A stretch of 64,000 nucleotides of DNA from Pedobacter insulae (GCF_900113525.1 NZ_FOPP01000013.1:1-64000); one strand, 5' to 3'. Numbered from the stretch's first letter, positions 51,120 through 60,679 are shown. The notes: a model not told the origin generated them from the letters alone. Numbers and translations: made by a program.

Positions 51120-52289
51120 TTATTTTTTTATCTCAGCGTACACTGAATCTGTATTTTTTTCTTGTGGGTTGATTTTGGTGCCGTCTCGTAAAGATTGAAA
51201 ACCTTCTAGAACGACTTTGTCGCCAGCTTTAAGGCCCTTCGTTACCACATAAAACTTGCCTTTGGTATTTTGCATCACTTCTATAAGTGTGTTCACTACT
51301 TTGGCAGAATCGCCTAAAACGTACACAAATTTCTTCCCTTGCAGGTCGGTAGTCGATTTTTGAGGAATTAGTATTACTTCATCAATATGTTGTGGAATGC
51401 GCACAGAGGCACTGGCCCCATTTTTCAATACAGCTGCCGGATTTGGAAACGTAGCTCTTAAACTTACCGCACCAGTACTTTTATTGATCTGACTATTGAT
51501 TGATTCTATTTTTCCTTTCTGAGCATAAACAGATCCATTTGCTAACACCAAGCCTACGGGAGGGATATTTCTCATTTGTTCCGCCAAGGTTTTGCCTTGA
51601 TAAGTATTAGAAAAATCAAGTAATTGCTTTTCGTTCAAAGAAAAATAAGCATAAACTTTGCTGGTATTTGAAACGGTGGTAAGGGGTTGTGCACTTGTTC
51701 CGCTTACTAAACTACCAGTTTTAAAAGGTATAGCCCCAACAACTCCATTAACAGGGCTGGTAATTTTCGTATAGCCTAAATTTACCTTTGCATTAACCAA
51801 CGCTGCCTTGGTTTGTGCTAATGCAGCCTTTTTACTTTGTAAGGTTAATTGTGCCGATTCTAATTCATATTTACTAATGATGTCCTTTTCAACCAGTGGT
51901 TTTGTTTTATTAACTTGGAGTTGCGCCGCATTTACGTCTGCTTCTGCGCTACTGATTGCTGCACTAGCTGTTCTAACCTGTTGTTCGTATTGCGGAGCAT
52001 TAATTGTAAACAAAAGCTGTCCTTTTTTGACTAACGCACCTTCATCAACGTAAATTCTTTCAATAAACCCGTCAACTTTTGGCCTTATATCTACATTTTC
52101 AATGCCCTCAATTGTCGCCGGATAATCAGAATCAAGTGTAGTCGATTGGGGGTTGACTTCAAATACGGGATAAGGTTGAGGCGTACTTGCGGCAGCGGCT
52201 GCCTGCGCCGCTTTATCGTCTTTTCCTCCACACGATGCAAGCATAGCGCCTAAGCATAAAAGGATTGAAAAGTGTATTGTTGTCTTCAT
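51120..52289 (-). CDS. RND efflux periplasmic adaptor (membrane fusion protein)
   Basis: A 389-residue lipoprotein (lipobox MLASC after MKTTIHFSILLCLGA). It has the barrel-lipoyl-hairpin layout of HlyD/AcrA proteins: VDGFIERIYVDEGALVKKGQ (lipoyl), a coiled hairpin of about residues 90-170 rich in Ala/Gln, KITSPVNGVVGAIPFKTGSL, and VILIPQKSTTDLQGKKFVYV in the membrane-proximal domain. ATG 52287-52289 is preferred because the signal starts there; an in-frame ATG at 52316 precedes it. The TetR gene lies 34 bp upstream. Confidence 0.93.
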   Translation of the reverse strand: MKTTIHFSILLCLGAMLASCGGKDDKAAQAAAAASTPQPYPVFEVNPQSTTLDSDYPATIEGIENVDIRPKVDGFIERIYVDEGALVKKGQLLFTINAPQYEQQVRTASAAISSAEADVNAAQLQVNKTKPLVEKDIISKYELESAQLTLQSKKAALAQTKAALVNAKVNLGYTKITSPVNGVVGAIPFKTGSLVSGTSAQPLTTVSNTSKVYAYFSLNEKQLLDFSNTYQGKTLAEQMRNIPPVGLVLANGSVYAQKGKIESINSQINKSTGAVSLRATFPNPAAVLKNGASASVRIPQHIDEVILIPQKSTTDLQGKKFVYVLGDSAKVVNTLIEVMQNTKGKFYVVTKGLKAGDKVVLEGFQSLRDGTKINPQEKNTDSVYAEIKK

Positions 52290-52323
52290 AATTATATAAG
52301 ATTTATGTGTGTTCATTATTTGC

Positions 52324-52908
52324 TTATTGATAAACCATATCAAAAATGAGCTGCTTGCGCTCTTTCATTAATTTCAAATATTCATTGTCATTAATATTGT
52401 AAAGTGATTTATTTAAGCATGTAGTAATTAAGGGATAAGCCATTAGAGCAAATAAGTTCATTAGAAAATGGCGTGGATCCATTTTTTTTATGCGCCCAAG
52501 TTCCATCTCTGCTTTAATCTCTGCTAGGAATTGTTTGATTCTATTCTTCTTTTCTTCTGGAACAGTTTTCTCGGTACGCTTAAATTCAGTCACTACATAC
52601 ATTTCTCTATACGGAAACTTCATCGCTTGATCCATAAAGTCATTGATCAGTCGCTGGACTTTTTCTTTGAATGCTAATTTCGCAGAAAAAACTGAATCCA
52701 ATACCGCAGACATTTCTGCTCTGGCTTCATCGGCAACCTGCTCAAACAAAATATCGCGCGATCTAAAATAATAATTAACCAAGGTTCTGTTCACGCCAGC
52801 AGCATCCGCAATATCTTGCGTGGTAGCATGTAGTTTACCTTCTGAAAAGAAAATTCGCTTGGCAGTATCCTTAATTAATTGCTCCGTTCCGGTATCTCTT
52901 TGCGCCAT
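52324..52908 (-). CDS. TetR-family transcriptional regulator
   Basis: A 194-residue repressor, first gene of the efflux operon. The N-terminal helix-turn-helix (residues 1-60: TAKRIFFSEGKLHATTQDIA, DAAGVNRTLVNYYFRSRDIL) is followed by a ligand-binding helical domain (FMDQAMKFPYREMYVVTEFK and so on). It most likely binds the 20-bp palindrome at 52919-52938 directly upstream of its start, controlling itself and the pump. Confidence 0.93.
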   Translation of the reverse strand: MAQRDTGTEQLIKDTAKRIFFSEGKLHATTQDIADAAGVNRTLVNYYFRSRDILFEQVADEARAEMSAVLDSVFSAKLAFKEKVQRLINDFMDQAMKFPYREMYVVTEFKRTEKTVPEEKKNRIKQFLAEIKAEMELGRIKKMDPRHFLMNLFALMAYPLITTCLNKSLYNINDNEYLKLMKERKQLIFDMVYQ

Positions 52909-52918
52909 TTACAATTAT

Positions 52919-52938
52919 GTTTAACAATTTTGTTAAAC
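52919..52938 (-). promoter_or_regulatory. Palindromic operator of the TetR/RND efflux operon
   Basis: GTTTAACAATTTTGTTAAAC has perfect 9-bp arms around a TT centre and lies 10 bp before the TetR start. This is the usual size and place of a TetR-family operator. Confidence 0.75.
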
Positions 52939-52987
52939 CAAAAGTATACATATATGCAGAACTAATTTATACCTATCGAAATTGTCG

Positions 52988-54019
52988 CTAATTTATGACA
53001 GAGGATTGATAAAGTAATTGATAAATATTTCCGCGATTACCAGTTAACAGCACCAATTTACCATTTTTCGCTTTTTGAATGGCATTAAAATTTAAAGTAG
53101 AGATATTGGTCCAGTTTTGACCACCGTCTATTGAATAATCAGTGCCTGAACTCCCTGTGGCAACCCAAAATTGATCTTTGATATGTTCAACAGCCGATCT
53201 ATATCCTAAAACAGGCGTTGCAGGTCTAGTCCATTTTTTACCCCCGTTTTTGGTCAATAACACATTATTACTGTTTTCTTTATCCTTTAAATAATTGCCC
53301 CCTACTACAATACCTCTTTTGTTATCTGCAAAAGCAATAGAAAACGGACCGGTACTACTTTCACCTTGTATAATCGGACAGCTATAGATTTCCCATTTTT
53401 TTCCATAATTGGGAGAATAATAAATGTTAGAAACTTTCCCCCCGCTAGCTATCCATACCTTACCGTCGTCACTGGTTCTGATTGTAGTACCACTTGCAGC
53501 AAAACCCGCTTCCCCAATCGCGAGATCTTGTTTTAAATTAGCCGAAATATCATTCCAGGTTAGGCCACCATCATTAGTCTTCAATAACTGCATTTTATTA
53601 TTGATCGGATCGCCAAAAATGATTCCTTCGTTCCTGTTCCAAAAGCCCATTCCGTCTAAAAAGATTAAAGAGTCAGCATTTTTATAGACTTCCTTCCAGT
53701 GCTTTCCCCCATCGGATGTAATGAGAATATATGCCGGTGAACCTGCATTTACCACAATTGCATGCTGATCATCAAATGCTTCAATATCTCTAAAGTCTAA
53801 CTTTTCATAACCTTTTGGCTGAGTCCACTCCCACGTTCCCCCACCATCTTTGGTTTTACCAACATGGCCATTGCTGCCACTTACCCATGCTACTTGATCA
53901 GATACAACTGCAATGCCACGCATACTCGTATTTTTGCCTGTAGTAAGTTGTTTAAGAGAGTATTGCTGTGAAAAGCAAAACAGAGGGAATAAAAACAAAA
54001 ATAGGAATAGATTTTTCAT
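52988..54019 (-). CDS. Secreted YCF48/BNR-repeat beta-propeller protein
   Basis: A 343-residue exported protein (signal MKNLFLFLFLFPLFCFSQ). It contains at least five Asp-box repeats (KDGGGTWEW, SDGGKHWKE, NDGGLTWND, KNGGKKWTR, DGGQNWTN) spaced by about 45-60 residues, the pattern of sialidase-like or Ycf48 propellers. There is no glycosidase active site, so a scaffold or assembly role outside the membrane is more likely than an enzyme. It ends close to the TetR promoter region. Confidence 0.85.
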   Translation of the reverse strand: MKNLFLFLFLFPLFCFSQQYSLKQLTTGKNTSMRGIAVVSDQVAWVSGSNGHVGKTKDGGGTWEWTQPKGYEKLDFRDIEAFDDQHAIVVNAGSPAYILITSDGGKHWKEVYKNADSLIFLDGMGFWNRNEGIIFGDPINNKMQLLKTNDGGLTWNDISANLKQDLAIGEAGFAASGTTIRTSDDGKVWIASGGKVSNIYYSPNYGKKWEIYSCPIIQGESSTGPFSIAFADNKRGIVVGGNYLKDKENSNNVLLTKNGGKKWTRPATPVLGYRSAVEHIKDQFWVATGSSGTDYSIDGGQNWTNISTLNFNAIQKAKNGKLVLLTGNRGNIYQLLYQSSVIN

Positions 54020-54042
54020 AAAAAGGTTGATTGTATGATTGA

Positions 54043-54477
54043 TTATTTAACTCTTTTCCAACTTTCTGAACGTCCAATTAAAGAAACGCCGATATAGCCC
54101 CGAATATTAAGTTGACCATTTTCTTTCAGGCTCAAATTACAGGAATAAGTTTTACCAGTCTTGGGATCATAAACAGTCCCATCTGTCCAACGCCCATCTT
54201 CAAAAACAAAGTCTTTTAAAATTTCTAACCCTAAAATGGGTTTTGACTTTAAATTGGCGTTTGGATTTTTATGATCTGTTTTGGGCTTTCCCGCTTGATC
54301 ATTTGGTTCTTTAACCCACACAAGTTTACCGAAATATTTATCCGCTCTTTTGTAAATCTCAATCTGTCCCTCTCCTGTAGCATTAAGCCACTTTCCTAAA
54401 ACCGCATCTTTATTTTGAGCAAAAGCAGTCGCCGTAAGAGCCAGTAAAAAGAGTATAAAAGATAATTTCTTAATCAT
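54043..54477 (-). CDS. DUF2147-family exported protein
   Basis: A 144-residue protein with signal MIKKLSFILFLLALTATAFA and the DUF2147 domain: GKWLNATGEGQIEIYKRADK, YFGKLVWVKEP, ILGLEILKDFVFEDGRWTDG and TVYDPKTGKTYSCNLSLKEN, with IGRSESWKRV at the end. The family forms a small beta barrel and is common in proteobacteria and Bacteroidota; biochemical role unknown. It precedes the YCF48-like gene by 23 bp and may be co-transcribed. Confidence 0.88.
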   Translation of the reverse strand: MIKKLSFILFLLALTATAFAQNKDAVLGKWLNATGEGQIEIYKRADKYFGKLVWVKEPNDQAGKPKTDHKNPNANLKSKPILGLEILKDFVFEDGRWTDGTVYDPKTGKTYSCNLSLKENGQLNIRGYIGVSLIGRSESWKRVK

Positions 54478-54552
54478 AGGGATAATTATATGCTCCTATA
54501 AAGTTAGTAATCTTTTTAAAAAATAAAACCTTCTCATCAGATAAGACTAAGT

Positions 54553-54786
54553 CTATACAGGAATAATTAACTCAGGCAAAATGGCTGCCTCGAAGCCATG
54601 TGCAGAAACGATTGCTATGACCTCAGTTGTAGAAACTATCCCCCATGTACACTTAATCCTTAATATCTTGTCACAATCATCCAATGCAAAATTGGCTCGA
54701 TAATGACTAAAACTACGGTGGATCTCGTCGATTATTTCTTGCGCATCTTCGGTTTCGGTCACATTGGTTTTAAAAACTTCTACCAT
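54553..54786 (-). CDS. Small conserved hypothetical protein
   Basis: A 77-residue cytosolic protein (FKTNVTETEDAQEIIDEIHR, then FALDDCDKILRIKCTW and VIAIVSAHGFEAAILPEL). The alternation beta-alpha-beta-beta-alpha-beta implied by the helices and strands recalls small ferredoxin-like or HMA-like folds, but the CxxC metal motif is absent. It lies downstream of two DinB-like genes with 33 bp between, so it may belong to their operon. Confidence 0.7.
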   Translation of the reverse strand: MVEVFKTNVTETEDAQEIIDEIHRSFSHYRANFALDDCDKILRIKCTWGIVSTTEVIAIVSAHGFEAAILPELIIPV

Positions 54787-54819
54787 ATTTTTTTGATATA
54801 GCTTATAGGATAATGGGTT

Positions 54820-55332
54820 TCAATATAGTTTTAAAAATTTAGCAATTTCCTTTAATTGACGGGTATGCCTTTGCGTGTGGTAAATCACAAAATATATGGC
54901 TTCTAACCTTGTTAATAACTCAAAAGAAGGTAATTCAAAATCCAAACAGGTTCTCGAAAGATCAAGTGCAGTAATCGCATTGAGACAGTCATTTTTAATA
55001 TTGCTGATAATTTCGACTTGTTGCTGCTGATCATAAGGGCCAATGGCAGGTAAAATAAATACCGGCGACTTCATCTTTAATTCAAAATTTAAAAAAAGAG
55101 ATTTCAACCTGCTAAGCTGTTCATCTATAGCCCTAGTTGTTTCCTTTGTAGATCCATTTAATATTGCAGCAAAATTTTCATTTGCCAGGATAAGATGCTG
55201 AACAACCTGCGCTGGTGTCCAACTGTCATTAAAAGGTACCTCATTAAAATTCTCACTTTTAAATAAGCTTATTACATTTTCTAAATCAGAAAATGTTTGG
55301 GTAAAATCATTTAATACTATTTGTCTTTCCAT
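54820..55332 (-). CDS. DinB-family protein
   Basis: A 170-residue four-helix-bundle protein of the DinB/DfsB superfamily. Visible marks are the first ligand region SWTPAQVVQHLILANENFAA (His near residue 50) and the distal VIYHTQRHTRQLKEIAKFL with two His residues, giving a probable three-His metal site. Family members include metal-dependent thiol transferases and bacillithiol S-transferases; activity here unknown. Its ATG lies 2 bp after the stop of the next DinB-like gene, so both are one operon. Confidence 0.85.
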   Translation of the reverse strand: MERQIVLNDFTQTFSDLENVISLFKSENFNEVPFNDSWTPAQVVQHLILANENFAAILNGSTKETTRAIDEQLSRLKSLFLNFELKMKSPVFILPAIGPYDQQQQVEIISNIKNDCLNAITALDLSRTCLDFELPSFELLTRLEAIYFVIYHTQRHTRQLKEIAKFLKLY

Positions 55333-55333
55333 C

Positions 55334-55834
55334 TTACATATATTTCATAGCTTCATAATTCAATAACCTACGCCATAAGGCAATTTGACCGATACAATTT
55401 GCTTCTCTATACATTTGAAAAGAAATCATTTCGTACATCGGAAAGCTCATTTCCGGAAATTCAAGTATGCGATCAAGTTCTTCTTCAGTTGCCTTAAGTA
55501 AGTGCTCTTTCAAATCTGGGGAGATCTGTTTCCAATCGTTTTTATAAGAATCCAAAGAGGGATAAACTGCGCCTTCTTGGATACCTTTATGATCTTTGAA
55601 AAGTTCGTTAGCCGACGACTTCAAGCTTGAGCCAAATAAATTAGCTAATTCGTACCGCTCTTGAACTAAACTACCAGCAAGCCACGCAATATGATTTGCT
55701 TTGGTACCCAAACGATTTAAAGAATTCTCATCTGATATTCCTTCCAGGGCATTGTTAAAATAAGTAGTATGCAAATCGAATAAATCTATTAATGCATACA
55801 ATCTGTTACTGATTGGTGCTTGTTTCATGGTCAT
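55334..55834 (-). CDS. DinB-family protein (second copy)
   Basis: A 166-residue relative of the DinB superfamily: TYFNNALEGISDENSLNRLG, TKANHIAWLAGSLVQERYEL with the first His (about residue 49), and a C-terminal FQMYREANCIGQIALWRRLL. The last His ligand of canonical DinB proteins is replaced here (NCIGQIALWRR), so the metal site may be incomplete. It is the first gene of the operon with the other DinB-like protein and is divergent from the GlxA-type regulator. Confidence 0.8.
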   Translation of the reverse strand: MTMKQAPISNRLYALIDLFDLHTTYFNNALEGISDENSLNRLGTKANHIAWLAGSLVQERYELANLFGSSLKSSANELFKDHKGIQEGAVYPSLDSYKNDWKQISPDLKEHLLKATEEELDRILEFPEMSFPMYEMISFQMYREANCIGQIALWRRLLNYEAMKYM

Positions 55835-55949
55835 TGGTTTTAATAATACTAAGATATTACATCTTAAAACATAAATTGATAGCTATTAAAGTCAACAATA
55901 GGGGGCATTTGCGACAAAATCCCTATCTTTAATCAATAATTATTTAACA

Positions 55950-56912
55950 ATGAGGAAAATAGGCGTGTTATTAACCAAAAACTATAAACTCCTGAGCATT
56001 GCGGCTATTTTGGAGGTATTCGAAACTGTCAATAAATTTCATGCTGATGAGCAACAAGAAATCCCATTTAAAATTAACCTTTTAGGGGTAGATAATGCCA
56101 TTGAAAAAGAGGCCTTTGGCTATCCAATAAAATCTATTCATGATTCAGAAACAGTAGATTTAATCCTAATTCCGGCATTTACTTCTCCGAATATGCCAGA
56201 AACTTTAAAAGAAAATAGTATCTACATCCCTTACCTCCTTAAACAGTTTCAAAAAGGAGCAAGTATTGGCACTGTATGTACTGGTGCATTCTTGCTTGGC
56301 GCAAGCGGATTATTAAATGGAAAAATCGCCACTACGCACGTCGACGCCTGCAGTACTTTCGCACTCGCCTTTCCAGAGGTGAAATTAAAGGCCGACAAGA
56401 CAGTAACACAAGATGGCAGATTGTACACAAGTGGTGGGGCAACTTCATCTTTTCACTTGCTTCTGCATATAATTCACGAGTTTTGCGGGAATCGAATGGC
56501 AGTTAAAACCGCCAAGCTTTTTGCAATTGATATGGATAGAGATAAGCAATCATACTTTAGCACATTTCAGCCTTCAAAAAACCATAAAGATGAGCTAGTC
56601 GCCTCGGCACAGCAAAAAATAGAAAGCAATTATCACGATACAGCTACCATTGAAGAACTCATTAAAGATATCCCATCAAGTCGTAGAAACATCGTGAGGA
56701 GATTTAAGCAAATAACCGGGATAACACCGATTGAGTACCTACAACAGACTCGCATTGAAGCTGCCAAAAAGCTTTTGGAACGCACTACCCATCAAATGAA
56801 TGAAGTTATATTTCAATCAGGATATAGCGATCCCAAAGCTTTTAGAAAAATGTTCAAGAAAAACGTTGGCATGACCCCATCCCAATACCGGGACAAGTTT
56901 CAAGTACGTTAA
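55950..56912 (+). CDS. GlxA-type AraC-family regulator with DJ-1/PfpI domain
   Basis: A 320-residue regulator. The N-terminal DJ-1/PfpI-like domain (about residues 1-185) contains IGTVCTGAFLLGASGLLNGK with the cysteine elbow near residue 110 and TTHVDACSTFA. The C-terminal AraC helix-turn-helix pair (about 225-320) reads RRNIVRRFKQITGITPIEYL and IFQSGYSDPKAFRKMFKKNV. A TATCTTTA box lies 19 bp before the start. It is divergent from the DinB pair and a plausible regulator of it. Confidence 0.9.
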   Translation: MRKIGVLLTKNYKLLSIAAILEVFETVNKFHADEQQEIPFKINLLGVDNAIEKEAFGYPIKSIHDSETVDLILIPAFTSPNMPETLKENSIYIPYLLKQFQKGASIGTVCTGAFLLGASGLLNGKIATTHVDACSTFALAFPEVKLKADKTVTQDGRLYTSGGATSSFHLLLHIIHEFCGNRMAVKTAKLFAIDMDRDKQSYFSTFQPSKNHKDELVASAQQKIESNYHDTATIEELIKDIPSSRRNIVRRFKQITGITPIEYLQQTRIEAAKKLLERTTHQMNEVIFQSGYSDPKAFRKMFKKNVGMTPSQYRDKFQVR

Positions 56913-56936
56913 TTATTGAATTTTTACGCCTTTCTG

Positions 56937-58445
56937 CTAATTCTGTGGCGGAAAGTTGAATGGTTTCCATGCGGGGTATTTTGTCAGTTCTTTTTTTACA
57001 TCATCGCTGATTGGTATTCCCCAAATTTCCCAAAAAGGAGCTAAATCCCTTTTAACAACGTCTGAATAGGTTTTAACCCATAAGTCACGTTTTTTCTGAT
57101 CGTTTAATCTCCTTATTTCGGAACCAATTGTCTGATATTCTTTAAAGAATGATTTAAAACTTTCCCATCCAAATCCTTCTTGCATCTGTCGAAACATGAT
57201 TAACCCAAGAAAAGGATCACTTTTCCATTTCTCATAACTTGGTCCTTCGGCAAAATATTTTTTCATCATTTTTTGCGTATTCACACTTGAAACGCCGCTA
57301 TGCGCATCATCCCTGCCTCCAATTAACCTGTCGAACATATACAGCGAGAAGAAATTATTGCTAACTTCTGTAGTTCCTCCAAACACCCAATTTAAATTTT
57401 GCATATTATGACCAATCTCATGAAAAAACCCCCAATTTGCGCCACCTTTACTCGGTTTCATCAGTAGTTCCGGATTAGCCATAATTTCATTGGACAACAT
57501 TTTTCTCGTTGGCGAATGATGAATCATTATCGGATAGCCACTGTGCATATACCCCCCTCCAATGTGTTCATCAGGTACCATCCGTTGCGGGCGATAAAAT
57601 GGAGCAGGTATATTTGCAAGATCCAGCTCTCCAAGTACAACCAAATCCCACAATTTAAGTACTTCTTCAGGGTTCTTAATGGTTTGTAAAACACTATCCG
57701 GCAAAGTTAAAATTACATTTTCAGTCGCCATTTCACCCCATGGAGCTTTATTGTTTTTCAATTGATTTTGCCAGTCGCTCACCGACGATTTACCCAAAAC
57801 AAAAAGTGGTGCTTCGACTGCGTGACTGATCTTAACATCAATTTCCCTGCTGTCGGCTTTTGGCTTCACATTTATATAGATTAATCCACCAAAGGGTGAT
57901 GCCAGCCTGTTTTTGCCAGTTTCCAGTTTTTGCTTCTTGGTGATAATCGGCATACGACGCCAGTCTTCTTTTCCGGCTACCCAAGTATTTAATCTATCAC
58001 TATGCGCCCCGATCTGAACTTCCAGTTCTTTTACATTCGCATGCTTTGGCACATCAATTTCAACATATTCCCCGGCAACGGCATATAAACCTGTACTATA
58101 CATTGTTGCATTATCATAACCAGAATAACCAAGTGTGGATACTATAGGGACCAGATTATCAGCAAGCTTTGTATGCGTTATTTTTACTGCTTTATTTACA
58201 AATTGATAACCTGATTTTACTGCACCTGGAAAAATATCAGACGAAGGCTGCGATTTGACACTTTTGTAGTCTGTGCTTTTCAAAATTTCGTCACTCCATT
58301 GTGCAATCGATTTTCTAAAAACAGTATCATTTTTTGACAAAGTTTTTGTCGGACTGATAAGCACTGTTTCGGGGTTTCTCATAACGTCTTGTGCAAAGGT
58401 GGTTAGGCCAGTTGCAAGTAGGATCATTGTAACTAATAGTTTCAT
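56937..58445 (-). CDS. Secreted M60-family (enhancin-like) metallopeptidase
   Basis: A 502-residue exported protein (signal MKLLVTMILLATGLTTFA). The zinc site is in GFFHEIGHNMQNLNWVFGG (HExxH near residue 347), and the flanking GGGYMHSGYPIMIHH and EMSNNFFSLYMFDRL-like segments (TEVSNNFFSLYMFDRLIGG) are typical of Peptidase M60. The upstream part (TGLYAVAGEYVEIDVPKHAN) is the beta-sandwich that precedes the catalytic domain in this family. Members cleave mucin-like glycoproteins in gut bacteria; in this organism the natural target is unknown. Single gene. Confidence 0.88.
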   Translation of the reverse strand: MKLLVTMILLATGLTTFAQDVMRNPETVLISPTKTLSKNDTVFRKSIAQWSDEILKSTDYKSVKSQPSSDIFPGAVKSGYQFVNKAVKITHTKLADNLVPIVSTLGYSGYDNATMYSTGLYAVAGEYVEIDVPKHANVKELEVQIGAHSDRLNTWVAGKEDWRRMPIITKKQKLETGKNRLASPFGGLIYINVKPKADSREIDVKISHAVEAPLFVLGKSSVSDWQNQLKNNKAPWGEMATENVILTLPDSVLQTIKNPEEVLKLWDLVVLGELDLANIPAPFYRPQRMVPDEHIGGGYMHSGYPIMIHHSPTRKMLSNEIMANPELLMKPSKGGANWGFFHEIGHNMQNLNWVFGGTTEVSNNFFSLYMFDRLIGGRDDAHSGVSSVNTQKMMKKYFAEGPSYEKWKSDPFLGLIMFRQMQEGFGWESFKSFFKEYQTIGSEIRRLNDQKKRDLWVKTYSDVVKRDLAPFWEIWGIPISDDVKKELTKYPAWKPFNFPPQN

Positions 58446-58665
58446 TTGGTGAATTTTAATTTGGCTTAATGCGCTTATTTTTTAACAGTACCAAAATAAC
58501 TAAACAAATTCTTTCTAAGTTCACTCAACTCCACACAAACGTTTGCGCTAACTTATCGGTATTTCTACCCATGTTTGTTTACCAATGAAGATTTAAAAAA
58601 AACACAAAACAAAATATTACCCGAACGGTTTATAATCAACTGACCATTACCTAAAAAACATTATT

Positions 58666-59286
58666 ATGAAAATACCGAGCCTGTTATCGCTAGTTCTATT
58701 AACCGCAGTTATTTCCAGCTGTAATCCCAAGCCAGCTCCTGATAGTCAGAACGACTTAAATCAAATCGCAAAAGATTCAATTGATAACGACCTGGCGAGC
58801 GCCACACTTAAGAATGAATTTGTTGAACAGGCGGCAATTGGAGGTATGATGGAAGTAGAATCCAGTGCAAGAATGATTAAACATACTGAAAATCCCGATA
58901 TTCAAACATTAGCTACCATCATGGTCAAAGATCATGGCGCAGCAAATGCAGAACTTAAAAGTATTGCCAAAAAGGAAGAAATTTTTTTTCCCCAAAGCTT
59001 ACCAGCAGAAAAATTAGCTAAAATCAATACATTAGATTCACTCCAAGAGGAAACATGCAATCGCTTCTATGCCGATCTGATGGTTGAAGAACACAAAGCA
59101 GCGATAGCACTATTTTCTGCGGCCAGCGAATCCGAATCCAACCCTGAAATAAGGGCATTTGCTAAAAAACATCTTCCTATTCTAAAAGCACACTATGCTC
59201 ACGCTATGAATACTCAGAAAATAATCCATTCAATTAAAAACGATAAAGGTGACCAAACGATAAAAACTAGCAAAGACAGACAATAA
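58666..59286 (+). CDS. DUF4142-family lipoprotein
   Basis: A 206-residue lipoprotein (lipobox VISSC near residue 19). The DUF4142 helical bundle follows: FVEQAAIGGMMEVESSARMI, NPDIQTLATIMVKDHGAANA, ELKSIAKKEEIFFP, and a last helix FAKKHLPILKAHYAHAMNTQ. DUF4142 is ferritin-like in fold and frequent in soil Bacteroidota and rhizobia; the role is unknown, with stress functions often suggested. The 220-bp region upstream holds no gene. Confidence 0.87.
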   Translation: MKIPSLLSLVLLTAVISSCNPKPAPDSQNDLNQIAKDSIDNDLASATLKNEFVEQAAIGGMMEVESSARMIKHTENPDIQTLATIMVKDHGAANAELKSIAKKEEIFFPQSLPAEKLAKINTLDSLQEETCNRFYADLMVEEHKAAIALFSAASESESNPEIRAFAKKHLPILKAHYAHAMNTQKIIHSIKNDKGDQTIKTSKDRQ

Positions 59287-59357
59287 TATTTTCATTTTTA
59301 TGGAAACCTGATCATTTCAACATCTTTTTGTTATATTAATTACATAACTTATAGCTA

Positions 59358-59819
59358 ATGAAAACCCAACCCTTTCTTTTTACGTCCTTATGTGCACTTA
59401 GCCTATTAATTTTTGGCTGCCAACAAGAAAAGCCCAAAGAAGAATTAATGGATAAAAAGCAAACTGTCTGTTATCAGGCAATTTCTGAAAAAGATACCGC
59501 ATGGTTGTCGATTGATACTTCTAAAAAAATAATCAATGGCCTCTTAACCTTTAACTATGTCGACAAAAAAGAACGCTATGAAGGTCAGTTTAAAGGCGAA
59601 ATGTATGGCGATACACTTAGGGGGCATTATGACTTCAAAATAAACAAGGCAGATCTTTGGAACCGCAATCCAGTAGCTTTCTTGAAAAAAGATGGAAAAT
59701 TGACTATGGGCGTTGGGCAATTTATCCTAATCATGGGCTCAGCACATTTTGACAATCGCATTCCCATCGACTATGATAACGGAAGGTTTGTATTCTCAGA
59801 AACAGCTTGTAAAAATTAG
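59358..59819 (+). CDS. Small lipoprotein of unknown function
   Basis: A 153-residue lipoprotein (lipobox LIFGC near residue 21, signal with LFTSLCALSLL). The mature part is beta-rich: TAWLSIDTSKKIINGLLTFN, YEGQFKGEMYGDTLRGHYDF, FLKKDGKLTMGVGQFI. It resembles short envelope lipoproteins recurrent in Bacteroidota, with no enzyme motif. It follows the DUF4142 gene by 71 bp. Confidence 0.75.
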   Translation: MKTQPFLFTSLCALSLLIFGCQQEKPKEELMDKKQTVCYQAISEKDTAWLSIDTSKKIINGLLTFNYVDKKERYEGQFKGEMYGDTLRGHYDFKINKADLWNRNPVAFLKKDGKLTMGVGQFILIMGSAHFDNRIPIDYDNGRFVFSETACKN

Positions 59820-59855
59820 CTCGTCCTCAATTTATCGGTTTTTCTTTTAAATTTA

Positions 59856-60620
59856 TTAAGCTAATATTCCATTTGTTGCTGTTAAAATAATCGGCTGGCC
59901 ATCCGTTACAACAATCGTATGCTCATGTTGTGCCATATAACCTCCTTTATTGCCAACCATGGTCCACCCATCGTTTTGCGTTTCCGCATAAGATGATGCT
60001 GTTGAGATGAATGTTTCAATCGCCACCACTGAATTTTTCCTAAATCTTCGCTGGTCATATTTGTTTTTGTAATTGAGCAATTCGTCAGGCTGTTCATGTA
60101 AGCTTCTACCAATCCCATGTCCCCCAAGATTTTTGATGACCCGATAACCTCTCTTTTTAGCTTCAGTTTCAATCAAAAATCCAATATCGGCTATCTTTGC
60201 CCCGCCTTTTATATGGCTAAGTGCCTTTATAAGAATTTCTTTCGAGGCATTCACTAATTTTTGATGTTGATGAATATCATTCCCGAGCACAAATGACGCT
60301 CCATTGTCCGACCAAAAACCATTAAGTTCGGCAGAAACATCGATATTGATCAAATCGCCATCTCTAAGAACTTTTTCGTCTGACGGAATACCATGGCAAA
60401 TCTCATTATTTACGCTGATGCAGGTCCAACCAGGAAAACCATAGGTCACATAGGGTGCTGAATTTGCTCCAAATTGCGATAGAATTTTTGCCCCATACAA
60501 GTCGAGCTCCTTTGTGGTCATTCCTACTGCGGCATATTTCATCATTTCCTTTAAGGCAAATGCAACAGCCTCACTAGCTTTTTGCATCCCTAACAACTCC
60601 GCTTCTTTCGTAATAGACAT
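59856..60620 (-). CDS. map: Methionine aminopeptidase, type I
   Basis: A 254-residue metallopeptidase removing the initiator Met. Metal ligands are recognisable: Asp pair in LINIDVSAELNGFWSDNGAS (about residues 95-112), His in NLGGHGIGRSLHEQP, Glu in VVAIETFIS, and Glu in MAQHEHTIVV. The wording SDNGASFVLG differs from the usual D-T-A-R/T-F of the main cellular enzyme, so this may be a second, accessory copy. It is monocistronic. Confidence 0.9.
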   Translation of the reverse strand: MSITKEAELLGMQKASEAVAFALKEMMKYAAVGMTTKELDLYGAKILSQFGANSAPYVTYGFPGWTCISVNNEICHGIPSDEKVLRDGDLINIDVSAELNGFWSDNGASFVLGNDIHQHQKLVNASKEILIKALSHIKGGAKIADIGFLIETEAKKRGYRVIKNLGGHGIGRSLHEQPDELLNYKNKYDQRRFRKNSVVAIETFISTASSYAETQNDGWTMVGNKGGYMAQHEHTIVVTDGQPIILTATNGILA

Positions 60621-60679
60621 ATGGTTTTTATTATTGTTGTTTTACTATTCTTTAGCTGCAAATTTAAACTAAAAAAATG

